A stretch of DNA of 64,000 nt from Guyanagaster necrorhizus (lineage: Eukaryota; Basidiomycota; Agaricomycetes; Agaricales; Physalacriaceae): contig NW_025064888.1 of assembly GCF_019112545.1 (NCBI RefSeq), forward strand, positions 579,383-643,382, read 5' to 3'. A program made the translations under genes and the position numbers. Positions 22,681 to 34,705 of this stretch are shown here, piece by piece. Each line of letters begins with the position of its first letter. The first letter of the stretch is position 1. The notes below the pieces were generated by a model. It did no database searches, was not told where the DNA came from, and saw only the letters and a list, made by a program, of their open reading frames with translations.

Positions 22681-25204
22681 GCTAGATGAGAACTACGAGA
22701 GCTTGGAAAAATTCGTGACATGCAGGTCACACTGTCAATAGTGATCGGCCCGCCCTTCGATACCGGACCGATACTCCCGAGATCCAGCGACTCGGATCTC
22801 AGTAGTTATGGCGGTCAACTCTTGGTCAATCTATCTATCTAGTACCCTCTAACTTGAGATAAATGACTTCCAAGAAACTGTGATCTTCCCACCGACAGAC
22901 AGATACTATTGGAAGTGCCTACGATGATGATGTACACTGACGACTACTCACATCGTAACTACTAACGTTTCACAGCTGACACCAAAAGAATAGTGAGAAA
23001 ATAAGTAGTTCGGGCAGTGTCACTCGTGAGAATGCCTGGTAAAGAATGGCAGGCTTGACCGGCATTCTCAGGGGAAGGCCTGCCGGTTTGGTTTCAAAAT
23101 CTATCACAAACGACTTAGTCTGGGAGCCTGTGTTACCTGGGAGGCATGAACAAAAACGGCTAGCAAATGTGACTGCACCCAGATGTGGATTTTACGTTAC
23201 TTGAAAGAGGGATAAGCTGAGACCTGTGACAGCTGCGCGTCTACATATTTATCCCAGTAATATGTGAGTAGTTTGAAACCTATGCCGACGTGAGTAACTG
23301 CTCGCCTAGGGTGTTAAAGAGCATTGGACGTAGGTCAACGATAAGTACCGTCGTTCCTGATGGCGATGTTTACCAGTAGATCCTCAGGGCTTAGGGGTCC
23401 TACTAGAGGCGATCGTAATGTACGGGCTACGGAGATAGGAACGAGACGACATCGCATCATAACAGCGTTGAACACCTAAAATCGGCGGGAGCAATCTTGT
23501 ACATGTGATGCCATTGTCGTTGGGGTTCCATACCGCGGTATTTGAGGGACCTTACTCGTAGAGGTAGTATCCCCACTGCCTCCATGATTGCGTTTCTTAG
23601 ACAGTAGGATCTCGGTACCTGTTACTGGGCACCGCGACCATAGGAATGTATTTTCTGAATGACGGTTGCATATGGAAGATTGGTCAACAGATCTTCTGTA
23701 TACGTTCTGGACGTGTTACCTATCTCAGTTCGCCGTGCCCGAGTCGGGAAAAAACGTCAAAATGTTATGATCCATCAGGTTTCAATTTGGGGAAAGATCA
23801 CCATCGACAAATTCGAAGGGCGGGCCGACTGACAATGGTGCGGTCAAGACTAACAAACGGATAGGCAGGCAATATACCAAGGGGGGAGAATATTCTGAAA
23901 TCAAGGATCGGGCAAACGGCAGTTTCCGATTGCAAAATATTGTTGGCATATTCTCATGAAAATTAAAGGATCTATGTACGTCAACGTGTAAGTAAATACC
24001 TGACAGAATAATGTGGCGCACCTTCCGAGGTACTCATCGCATGCATAATGCTAGTGACATGACTCGGTGTTGAATTCGGGAGATAATGATATGGGAATAC
24101 AACAGTATTGAATGCACGTCTACTAGGATCAGTGTAATGCGACAGAAGGGGGAGAAGAAGCCGTACCACCATTCGAATAAACCAATAACTATAGTCATTT
24201 AAAGAATAAAGTCCGGGGGTGGCAGTGTTGACACAATGACAACAGTTGACGGAAAGTACGAAGAATTATGGGTGAACGCACGTCTCATTGCAACCCTAGT
24301 TTCAGTTGTAGATAGATGGACACACCCAACCCTTCGATAGGGCGTGGCGGCGAGGTTTTGATACGCTTTAGTTGGAAGGGGTAACTGTCATCATTTTGAA
24401 CAGGATCATCAAAGTGCTTACTCCGGACAGAGCTGCAACATTTCATTGGTTAATGGTGATCTCGCTATGATGAAACCTTTCAACAGACGCTGTGATGAGC
24501 CAATGAACAAAAGAGAAAGTTAAACATTAGGCCAGACCGCAGAGGAATGGAGGACTGGTAAATCCTCACACAATTTGAGATGGAACTCGCCGGTACACTG
24601 GTTACTGTCAGCAGCTACCCGTCTCGGAGTTTGTACTTCCTCTAGTTGGCGTTGTGAAATATTGCAAGAAAGGTTAGATCCCCCTCGCGGAAGTCATTCC
24701 GGTCGCGACTGAATGGACAACACCACAAAGGACCTACGTATGAAAGCTGTCTGGGTAGGTCCAGTGAAGCAATATAAAGGACGCGTTGAATAGAACCGTG
24801 GTGTAGGGAGCCGAGTCGGACTGAACAAGCAGCCAATACCAATACAATGGTGATGTGTTGCATAATGGTGACCAGTTCGTCAGTCAGAGACGAACAGAGA
24901 TAATGTCATAGAACTTGTCGAAAGCTTGTTGGCAACACGTTGGCAAAGTTAGGGCGTAGGAAGCAGAATAATACAGAAATTTTGTACCAGAGTCACTGAG
25001 CGTCAGAAACCTAACAAAGTACATGCCAAGACGAGGAAGCCAGAGCTGTGATAGCCGGGATCGGAACTGGATGACCTCAATTAACAGGGGTTAGGGTTCA
25101 GAGACACGAAACACGTGAGTCTCGTGGTCGTTGTATGACGAGAGCGGCCGCTGTGACACCGACTCCCCCTTTATAGGCCTCCATTCTTCACGTTAGCCGA
25201 TGCA
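22681..25204. other. Intergenic region upstream of NOP14 and the NTF2-like gene
   Basis: About 2.5 kb with no recognised protein gene. Frames are short and frequently interrupted. It contains the small signal-peptide-like ORF listed separately at 24642-24863 and a two-unit telomere-like GGGGTTAGGGTT at 25087-25098. It must include the promoters of both flanking genes. Confidence 0.5.
24642..24863 (-). CDS. Doubtful small ORF with signal-peptide-like start
   Basis: An ATG at 24863 opens 'MQHITIVLVLAACSVRLGS', a short hydrophobic stretch like a secretion signal. The frame runs 73 codons, and a GTAGGT donor at about 24737 could instead end the exon after 'DLPRQLSY'. A neighbouring minus-strand frame with several Cys (containing 'DSNQCTGEFHLKLCEDL', near 24530-24620) might be a second exon. 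I do not recognise either part, and a chance ORF is the default explanation. Confidence 0.18.
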   Translation of the reverse strand: MQHITIVLVLAACSVRLGSLHHGSIQRVLYIASLDLPRQLSYVGPLWCCPFSRDRNDFREGDLTFLAIFHNAN

Positions 25205-26291
25205 ATGGTATTTAACTCGACCTCCAAATTTCTGCTGCCATCCAATGATGTTACGCGGGACAATTCTCTAACCAATCTATCCACCATGGAGACGATGGCC
25301 TCTGTCCATGCTATCGCCCTCGAAATTTGCTATACGATATATGGAGAGCTTTCCTTGTCTTCGGATGTTATTGATCGATTCTATGAGTCAAGCGCTAGTG
25401 AGTCGGGTTCTCTATCGCCAAATGGATGTTGCTAACAGACTGACAGTGTAAGAAACGTGTTCTGACCGTCGAATACGCTGACGTACCTCCCAATATTCTA
25501 GATATGAAAACCCTGTGCTCACGGCAACATCACGCTCCGTTATCTTTGACATCTTTAGATTGGGCAGGCGACTACATTCTGTTGACATTCCCCAGCCACT
25601 CGCTGTGTTCTATACGCTTCTTCGCTTAAAACCGCCAGAAGACGCCAACAATCCCTTGTTAAAAGCCCTGCGCGTGTGGAATGAGGTCGGAGATATCAGC
25701 GAACACGAGAGCTTTGGTGAGCAATGAAATCATTCTCAGCATGACCCGATCATTGACAATTGAAAATGTATAGATGGACATAGAAAGGCTGTTATAGAGC
25801 ACACCCTCAACATCCTTGTTCTTCCAAGCATCCACATTGATTCGTACAAACGTGCCCCATTTCATCGTTCTGTCCTATCTACCGATTCATTGATTTCCCG
25901 TTCGTCATGCAATTACCACCCTGCTTCTCCATCATTGCCTATTCCTGGAACGTCATTATCTCTTCCCTCACCTTTCCACTTTAAACTTCATGTCATAACA
26001 CGACTCTCTTTTAATGAACAGGGTCACATTACCAACCACCGAGACTATTGGGATGTGAAGGACTTGATGGGTCTGTTACCAGGAGTATCGCTGGTACAGT
26101 GGATCCTTAGCCGCCTGGCTGCGAAGGGTCTCTCGTACAACTCTAGGTTCTTGACAAGGATCTCGGCGCATCCTCATCTTCACGACGCTGAACACCCCAC
26201 AAATCATGATGGTGCTGCTGCCGAGAACCGTGATTTAGTGAACGGTCCAATGGCCTATGTCAAGTCCGCCAAGCAGACGCATGGTCATTGA
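25205..26291 (+). CDS. SigF-like NTF2-like domain protein
   Basis: Exons 25205-25397, a single nucleotide at 25447, 25502-25716 and 25774-26291 join in one frame. The segment across the micro-exon reads 'FYESSAIYENPVLTATSRSVI', a conserved opening of fungal NTF2-like proteins. Next is 'IFDIFRLGRRLHSVDIPQP', and the C-terminal part carries 'FHFKLHVITRLSFNEQGHI' and 'TNHRDYWDVKDLMGLLPGVS', the NTF2-like strand pattern with the HRDxWDVKD motif. The tail is 'LVQWILSRLAAKGLSY'. About 310 residues. The family has a cone-shaped fold and no assigned reaction in fungi. An alternative start is the ATG at 25286 ('METMASVHAIALEICYTIYG'), which keeps the whole domain. The promoter lies in a 2.5 kb gap. 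Confidence 0.78.
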
Positions 26292-29200
26292 CCCACTCAC
26301 TCTGATACGCCATCTCCTCATTCAAGAACCATATGCTTTTATCTCGATCGGGAGAGTGTTTTTGGTGTGACAACTTTCGGTGAATTGTGGCGCCACACCG
26401 AGGTCATAGGGCGTTGTGGGGGAACTTGAGATGTGCGTGGTCCGGGAGATATCGAGATAAGGCCGGCGGTGTCTTTACCAGAGGGTCGCCTGACGCATTA
26501 TCAAAAGTAACCATTTACACCGTTCTGAACGCCGTCACTCGCCTATATGACCCAAGTCTGAAGGGTCGTTGGCATGGACGGCTGTACAAAAGAATTTGTA
26601 AGTGCCCTAAAGTCTTCTTGAGAGTAATGATATTCTTGTATTCTGGTCCAAAGTATGATAAACGCCCATAGCCTCAAGACTAAGGTAGCTAAAAGCGGAT
26701 TCCGCGCCCGTTTCGTTTCAATCCAGGCCTTCGATTGTACTAGGACGCAGACAGTTAGACGTCAACTAGCCACGAGGAGACTATCTCTACCTCTATGACC
26801 ATACAAGTCTCTTCTTGCTGAAAGGAGCCTCCGTGTAGATCCCATACTACTGGCGACCACTCCACACGGAGTCCCTATTATTATCCCTTAACCTGCGTAC
26901 AAGGTCCGCCTCCACTCATGAAAATTTCAAGGCGCCCAAGCTAAGTAAACCGATACTCTCACCTGATGCTTCTCAAGTGGTGCCTTGTCCCAACTATACA
27001 ACGAGGCCCAGAAACGGCCCTTTCATTCCCATGTGGTTCCAGATTTCGCTTTTCACCCTTGTGCTCAAGGATCCTTTTAACAGCAACCTGAAACCAGGAT
27101 ACTAGGGCTCAGTCGTAACGTCGCTTCGCCTTTCGGAAATCATAATGCACTTGCGGACCGACGCCACACCAAGAAGATGCCAGATATCCTGTATTATCTA
27201 CTCGTTCACATGCCACACAGCTGAGAGTAGTAGTTCGCGCGCGTCATTCGCTGTTTTGTTATGCAGCCGAAGTTGGTGGGTGCCTGAAGGACGCCGCCCC
27301 GCTTGTATGCTGTTTACTTTGCAATGAACTGAACTTTCAGGGTATCAAATCTTATGCTACCACAGTCCTCAGATTTCGAGGTCAGATTTTTACCGCTGAA
27401 ACGATTCTAATCCAATGAGACGCCGGGGATTGACTCATATAAACCTGTAACGGCCCGCGTTTCCCCACGAACCTTCCTTCCCTGCGCCTAGAATTGAGGC
27501 TTCTATGCCACAGGATGACACGGTCAATAATACCTAACGCCCATCCTTCACCTACTCGAGAAGAAGGTAAGGGTTTCAGTTCTCGCCCCGGTCGGTACCT
27601 TCGTCCGAACCTCTTTAAATGCATGTGTGCGCGTCGAGCCGGGCTATGGATCCACGAGTTTGGCCTACTGTACAAAAATTCCACTTTTTCACGGGCCCCC
27701 TACGACCCCGCTCCAATACGATTTGACGAGGCTGTGCGACCGGGCTATTCTCGTCTCAGTGTTCAAACGCCCTACAAGGTGCGTATTCTCAGTGTTCTGC
27801 CGTGGACGTCGGATAGACCCTACTATACACACAAGACCCGGGAGAACCACGTTTAGTACCAAGAGCATACAGCCGTGGTGCAGGAACTGAAGCTCTTCCG
27901 TTCGACAAGTGCTGTACCGACCGGTGCAATGCAAGTGACGAGTGTCAGGCATCCAATTATAGCTTTAAGGTCAGATTAGATTCAGCCAGCGCGACATCTC
28001 AATAAGTGATTGATTTTACGACATTCTTCTCGTGAACGATTACACTGCGTCCATACCTATTCAGTGTACGTACTTCTCATCGCTGTGCTATTTGTTTCCC
28101 CTCGGTGAACGGACGTGGCAAAAGTCAGGGACCGTCAATGCTTGGCTGAATGTGGGCCAGTGCTTCTTGTTCTTCTTCCCGCTCTACAAATTCTGACATA
28201 CAAATTGCACCTTCCTCTTTTCGCCAGGACACGTGTAGTATTTACGATAGCCTACGATACAGTTGTCTGAGGAGTCCATTAACAGCCTGAATGCCATTTG
28301 TTTTCAGAAGCTGGGGTGTCCCTGGACCCAAATCTGAACTCAGAACTTGCGTAGAAATGTATTGCCCGTCTATTTCCTGCTCCAATTGTCTTCATGTGAC
28401 GGGTTTTAGTGCTACTCGTATCTTCGAAGCGATCTCACGCATACTGAGTCCTTATTCACAGTAAACTGACTTCCAACTTGGCATTGGAGACGTCTATAGC
28501 TTCCGTTACTCAATGCATAGATTACTACGAGATCTTGCGTGTATGTAAGTACCACAGCAGTTAGTAATGAGTATACAACCCTGCCTATGCAAGGAAATTG
28601 CTTCCGATAGTCAATATATGGAGGACTAATAACAGGGACTGAGAGTACAAGACTCTTGTATATGTTTCAATTATTGTCGCGATGTCCCTTCCATTCTTCT
28701 TAGAAAACAATAACTTCTATAGCAATCGAACAAATGCGGTCTTCTCTCCAAGCACCATTGTTAAATCAGTTGAATGCCTTATTGGGTACATACGTAGAAC
28801 GTGCTCCACAGAACATCTAGAAATGGAAGTTCGCCTTTCCAACACCCGCCGATTATCTTTGGACTTGCCCCCCCCCCGGGATCGTGATCCAAGGCTCCCG
28901 CAGCCCGTCCCCCCCTTGCCACTGGCAATTTGGAATTAGTGTCAATTCCGAACTTGAATTAGTTGCATGAGTGTGGCGACGCTATCATACGGTATGTATG
29001 TGTGTTATAATTGTATCCAGCGCTGCTCCAAGCCCTCGCTCAGTTATGTATTCTGTACGTACATAAACCCGCATTCTTCAAAATGTTGTTTCTCATGTCT
29101 CCACTCAAGCGCCCCATGTCCGAAACATGTGCTGGGAAGAAACAAGACGCATAAATTAACGACGATCGCGCTGGCAGACTCCGGCAGGCTGTTAGTAACC

Positions 29201-32200
29201 AAATAATAATTACGGGTACCTTCATTTTCCCTTTCGAAATCGTCCCCCCACTTCAAGATCCAGGAGAATGGCGACATGGTCGCTTAAGTTACCGTTACAA
29301 ATGGCGTACTGGACCGAGATCCCCTGGACATTCAGAAGCGCTGAGAAGACTCACTTTCGGATTGTTCCCCTTCCCCCCGCCGCCCGTACTAACTTCTGGG
29401 AGTCAAGGGGGTTAAACAAGGCAAATACAAATGCTAAAGAAGTTGTGGATAAGAAACAGTATCGGGATCCTGCGAACGGCGTCAACACGTTTTGAAGGAT
29501 GCTGTCAATATGGTCTAGGGCCGTATCGCCTTGGGCATCTTATAGCACTACGGGCATTGGAATGTCCAAAGCTCCCAAAAGGTCGAGCTGTGGGAACGTT
29601 CTGGCAGCCTTCTGCAGGCGACTAGACCCCCGGAACCTGTTGATACCTGTATGACATCATACATCGGCCCAGCTGTTAGGGTTCTTCAGGGAAGCGCTAA
29701 GGTTAATGAATTTTCGCGTCGAAAAAGAAAGAGAAGAAAGAAAAGGTCATCAGGAGTGGACCCACGCGAGAAACGCCGACATGGTGTAAATGAGCATTTG
29801 GGTGTCTTGTTTTGCCGGACAAATTGCCAGTTGGTTCGGGCCTGGTGACCTTAGCTCCCTAGCGACCCTGCGGGGGGTAGACATGCCGCCTACGTCGAGT
29901 TTGAGGGAGGGTATCTATAGGAAGTGACTTATAATAATAAGGGTGTTAACTTGGAATGGATCGCGACTAGACCTTTTGCGTTTATGAGGTCCCCCGGTCT
30001 TGGCAGGCAGCTCAAGGCAGACGCGTATTTGTAGAGCGGATCTAGGTAAGTGAGTGGGCAACGTCCAGTTTGTGCCCGTCGCCGACGACGGGAATGTAAT
30101 AAGTACGTGTGTAATTTCTGTCCAAAAGGGATGGATGATACAGTCGCAGCACCACTATCGTGCATAAAGGGGTCTTCCCCCGCGGCACAATACTCGGGGT
30201 CCGGGTACTGTAAACTGGCTTGAGGGAGTGAGGATAACACATTGGGAACCCTTACCTAGAGTCTGACCATGGCACTGCTGGAAAAAGAAAAGGTCATCGG
30301 GGGACACGTTCAACCTGTGAATTTCCCATCTTTCAATTTGAAGCAACTATTGCAATATCTAACATGTTTTCCCATGGGAGGAACACAGGTAAGTAGATAA
30401 CAACAAAAGGAGGACTGATCATACTTTGATCATTGTTCAAAGCACTGTGCATGCCGCATCCGCCGGCTTCGAAAACGTGGTTATAGCAGGATCAGGCTAT
30501 GAACACTCTAGTTTGACTATAATAAGCACGTCGTCTGCCACCATCGGACAGATGATCCACGCCTGCGATTGGGATTTTCAGGAAGCGATCATGATGGATG
30601 TCGAAGAGGAGGAAGATGATGGCGTAGGTAATCATGTCAAAATACCGCCTTTTCCCGCTCTTCCTTGTTTTACAATGTCGTGTTTCGATGCTATATAAGG
30701 ACCATGGTTCGAATTTGCGCTATGGTTAGGAGCTTTTTCCGTCGTTGTGCCGCGAGTTGTCACCAAATAGCGAGCCCCACGAGTCTTAGCTTCAGCATCC
30801 GAGGATTCGGTGCCGTCTAACTCCCTGGGGGACTGACTATACACGAAGCCATGCGCATCACATTGTACCCCTGGCGCATCAGATTTTCCACTCATCCTTT
30901 CGAATATCGTTTATGTGCAGAGATCCAGAGATCGGCAAAACGTCAGTTTTCCAACGGTTCAAAAAAAAAGCTGTGTGGTTGGTGGTTGGTGGTGCGTACC
31001 GTCTTACCCTGCGTCCAGGCCTTTTCTTGATTTTAGGCAAGACTTTGCTCTCTTACTCCGGATTTTACGCCCCTATCCCGCCCTCTTCTTAACCAAAACT
31101 GGTAGTAGTACATGCGCCAGGGTAGGACGACTGCATACGATCGACGTCGATCGACAATCCATTCAGAAAACGAACGTCTAGACGAGCCCCAGCAATAAAA
31201 TACATACCCCTCTCCGACTCACCCGCTCCCTTCGCACGCCCCACCTGATAACCACCTTTTTCACCAGCCCTATGGGCGCCGCGAATCCAATGCGCACGCG
31301 TCCAATCAACGATATTTATTTATTCTCAAAAACCAACGTTCGAACGATTTTTTTTTTAAAAAAATGGTTATTCCTAGGTACGGTGCGCGCGCGATGGTGG
31401 GGACCCCAATCACCCCATCCCGTAGGGTCAAGCGTCCTTGGGAAGTCAATCCCTTGTGTCCGAGGACTCGGGCAAACCACCGAGGTCCCTGAAATGCATT
31501 CATTTCTTAGTTCTCTCCAGATATCCATATTGTCTTGGGAAGCGTGGTAAAGTGCTTCACAGGCAGGCAATTGACGGTTCCGCTTTACCGACCAAATAAC
31601 AACGACGACCACCACAAGGGATGTACATATGATCATCTATCAGATCAACTCTCTCGATCGTGTTTTCAGCCCCTCCCGTGGACCGAAATTTCATTGTAAT
31701 AGGAGGGTGGCGGTGACGGCACTTATCAGTGATTAGCGAGCGTGTTCGAGTAATCACTGCGAGGCGAGGTGCTTCTGGCCATGTTACAACCTTGAAGTCG
31801 CCATATCGTCATAGTACACTCAATTCGTAACTGTTATTTGGCTATGGCGCTCAGTCCCCCGAGTCTCTGCCATGTACACCTGCGATGTTCATTTCCTGGC
31901 TTTTTTGCGATCTCCCTTATGCGCATCCTACTACTAACAATCTCGGCTGTCTTATCATCTCGAAAACCCGGAAAATTTCCGTGTGGCGTTATACTCCTCT
32001 ACCACTACTATCTTATCTTCCAATTTCATCATAGATGGTACCTTCCCAGTGGACGAAGGCATTTTGGATTTGCAGGGCCAACCCAACCGTAAATCATCCT
32101 CGTCTCCATTGTGCCAGTAGGTCGAAAGCGCTGTTCGTGTGATGTACTTCTTGGGAACAATGGAGATTCCTAGATCTCACAACCACACCGTCCTGTTGGG

Positions 32201-32918
32201 GGAAGAAACAAAAAAAAACGAATCATCTTCGCCTCCATTATCTCGCGCGAAGCCCTCCTTCCAGATCTTCAGTACAGGATCTCTCGGGCTATCGTGCCCT
32301 CATTTTTGCCATCGCATGCCCCCCGCGCTCCAGATCTCCCTTCATCTCAAAGGGATTCATTCTTACGTGTATCGTTCTCCCCCCTCTCCCCCGTTCTTCG
32401 GTTTTCGGTCTATTTCCCCATGTCTCGTTCCCGAGGAGCCTTGGCTCCCCTTCTCCTCCACGCGTTTGTGTTTCAGCCCAAGCTTCCATTCCAAGGGCAT
32501 GACTTTTTGGGCATGCGTATTCTGCGGGAGTGGGGGGGAGTGGGGGAGAGCGATATCCTTATGTGGACGCCTGTGGGTGCTCTTATCTCCTATCACCAGC
32601 GTTGATTCTGATTCCACGGAAGTATTTTTTTCCTCCCCTCCCAATGATGATCGTTTGGGAAAGTCTTGTAATGTCTTAATTAACGGGCCCCCTCACGCAT
32701 GTCTTTTTCGCCACACTCTCTCCCCTCCCGCAGAACACGGCACGGTACGTCACACGGCTGCCGGTATCTGGTATCTGTACCTCACCGAAGTGCTCGCGAG
32801 ATCTGTAAGGGCGACAAGACGAACCGCAATTGGCTTTTTGGAAGGAGTTTCGTATTCAGGAGCGGGCTCGACGACCGAGGGACGTGGGACGTGCGCAGCT
32901 GACGTAGAGGAGGAGGGA
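26292..32918. other. Large gene-poor stretch
   Basis: Left part of an 8.4 kb gap between two convergent genes. No protein gene, tRNA, rRNA or intact transposon is visible. ORFs are short, share no family features and cannot be joined at splice sites into a conserved product. Local oddities include a run of ten C at 28868-28877, a poly-A and a poly-T/poly-A block near 30960 and 31350, and a G-rich run near 32524-32545. The 286-codon frame at 32139-32999 is considered accidental. Confidence 0.5.
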
Positions 32919-32920
32919 CG

Positions 32921-33080
32921 GGCACATGACCTTGGCATTTGGTTTACCGATGTCGACACTGCCTCTCGTACTATATACATGTACACCACTCTAGCGTAGA
33001 AGAGAAGGAAGGGAGGCACTTGAAAGACGGCACATGACCTTGTCACGTTTATTCTTTTGCTTACCGACGTCGACCGCTAC
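32921..33080. repeat. Imperfect direct repeat pair
   Basis: GGCACATGACCTTG occurs at 32921 and again at 33029. Each copy is followed by a related 'tttaccgatgtcgac' / 'cttaccgacgtcgac' segment. Spacing is about 108 bp and the copies have drifted by indels and substitutions. Confidence 0.6.
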
Positions 33081-33199
33081 TGTAACTCTAGGGCGGAGGC
33101 CAAGATCGTAGGACGTATGGATGGCGGGCCGAGTCGGTTCCTGCACTGTGCTGTATCCTCGTGTGGATGCATATCCGACACGGATAGTGAGAGTGAGAC

Positions 33200-33780
33200 T
33201 CCAACGTCCTTCCGAAGTCGCACCAAGTATAGAGGGGGCAATAGGTGAGATGAGGCTTTGAGCTTGGCGCGCATCCGAAATATGGAGTGGGCAATACGTA
33301 CATGAGACTTGAGCGTCGTTCCGGTGTCAAGGACAAGGAGACAATACGGTACCAACCCGTCGGTCTCGCACGTTTCACTTTCCGACGGAGGGACAAGCAA
33401 CGACGGGTCGTCTGCAGTATCGAGTGTAGTAATGGCCTGGGCAATAGACGAGACTCGGCCATCGTAATGGAGAAAGACGACCTGGGCAATAAGTAGATGA
33501 GACTTTGGCGCCCATCCGAAATATAGAGTGGGCAATATAATTTGATCAGACTCTAGCGTCTTTCTGATGGAGGGACAATACGACACCAGCGAGTCATGTT
33601 AAGGGAAGAAGCAACGAATGCCGGTGGCCCAACTTCGCCTTGGTTTAGCGCCTACCCGAAATATGGAGAAGGGCAATGACTCCGGTGTCAAGGGATGGAG
33701 AGACAAGGCGACAGACAATACAATACCGGCGGGTCACAGTAATGCACGGCTCCAGCGTATTGGCCTGGGCAGACAGGGCA
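33200..33780. repeat. Decayed tandem repeat with GGGCAATA core
   Basis: A core GGGCAATA recurs at 33236, 33289, 33439, 33484 and 33530, with a near copy (GGGCAATG) at 33671. It is often followed within a few bases by GATGAGACTTNGGCG-like sequence. A longer shared unit, 'catccgaaatatggagtgggcaata', is present at about 33272 and 33513, with a diverged copy at 33653. Spacings are irregular (about 45-150 bp), consistent with an old minisatellite that has been disrupted. Confidence 0.7.
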
Positions 33781-34705
33781 TGATGCTGGCGGGTTAGAAG
33801 ATAGGTTGTTTGGCGTTGGCCCTTGAAACGTGCTAGCGTCGGCGATGGATGATGCTTTCATTTGGTCGTCAGGCTGGGGGAGAACTCGACAAGTGAACAT
33901 TATGATCATCATCGGCACGGTAACCTCGTGCACTGGGTCGGGGAGGGGAGGGGAGGAGGTGTTGCTATTAGAAACGGTGAAGAAGAAATGTACCTGTCTC
34001 ATGGGCGAACTCAATTGCGAGAAGGATTTGTATATGTATAATTTTGTTTGTGAGGTTTGGTCGGATTTGACCATCAGCCTCAGTAGATACTGCAGACCGG
34101 TGATTCCTAGGCGATATGTTTGCAAGGAAGCGGTTACTTGGTAAAAATGAAGAGAGTTTCTTCTCTGTGTGAGCAGAAACGTTCGCGGGTGGTAGGTACC
34201 CGAAGAGAAGACGCACGAGTGAGATAGTATGTATACCGGTGGGATCGATCACCGTTCTGAATGTCTCGCGGAGGCAAATCGAGAAGAAAGGGTAGCGGTG
34301 TGGTAATCGTTCATTAAAAAAACCCGAGAAATTTGTAGAGAGTTGACCGCCGTATATCGCAACCTCGGAGACTACGCCGAACGTGCATAGCCTTTGAGGC
34401 GGGAGAAGGAAGTTGGGGGGCGTCCGTCTTGAGCAAGGTAGTCCAATGAAAACTTGGGATTAGATACGAAAGATTGAAAAAGTACTAATGCATGGAGCGG
34501 CGGTGGGAAATGAATGAATAGGCTGGACGAGACTTCTGAGGGATGCGAATAATAATCGGACCGTCAGATAATAATAACCTGCTTAAAAGACATGCACATT
34601 TCATCTAGTAGTACACGGGGGCGGAGGGTCTAATAGATAAGATAGTTTTTACACAGCAACCGATAATAAATACGAAGGATAGATAGCGGAATATGTTATA
34701 GCACG
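33781..34705. other. 3' flank of the GATA gene with a G-quadruplex motif
   Basis: About 0.9 kb without a recognised gene. At 33935-33953 four G-runs (GGG, GGGG, GGGG, GGGG) are separated by one or two bases, a classical intramolecular quadruplex pattern on the plus strand. Confidence 0.45.

Noticed and set aside
28868..28877. Run of ten C
   Set aside because: A plain homopolymer with no adjacent structure; likely replication slippage.
30697..30712. GGTTCGAATTT, another B-box-like match
   Set aside because: No A-box at the right distance and no cloverleaf could be drawn.
32139..32999. 286-codon plus-strand ORF in the gene desert
   Set aside because: Low-complexity Ser/Pro/Phe-rich reading with no domain pattern, no splice structure and no family resemblance; its length reflects CT-rich composition.
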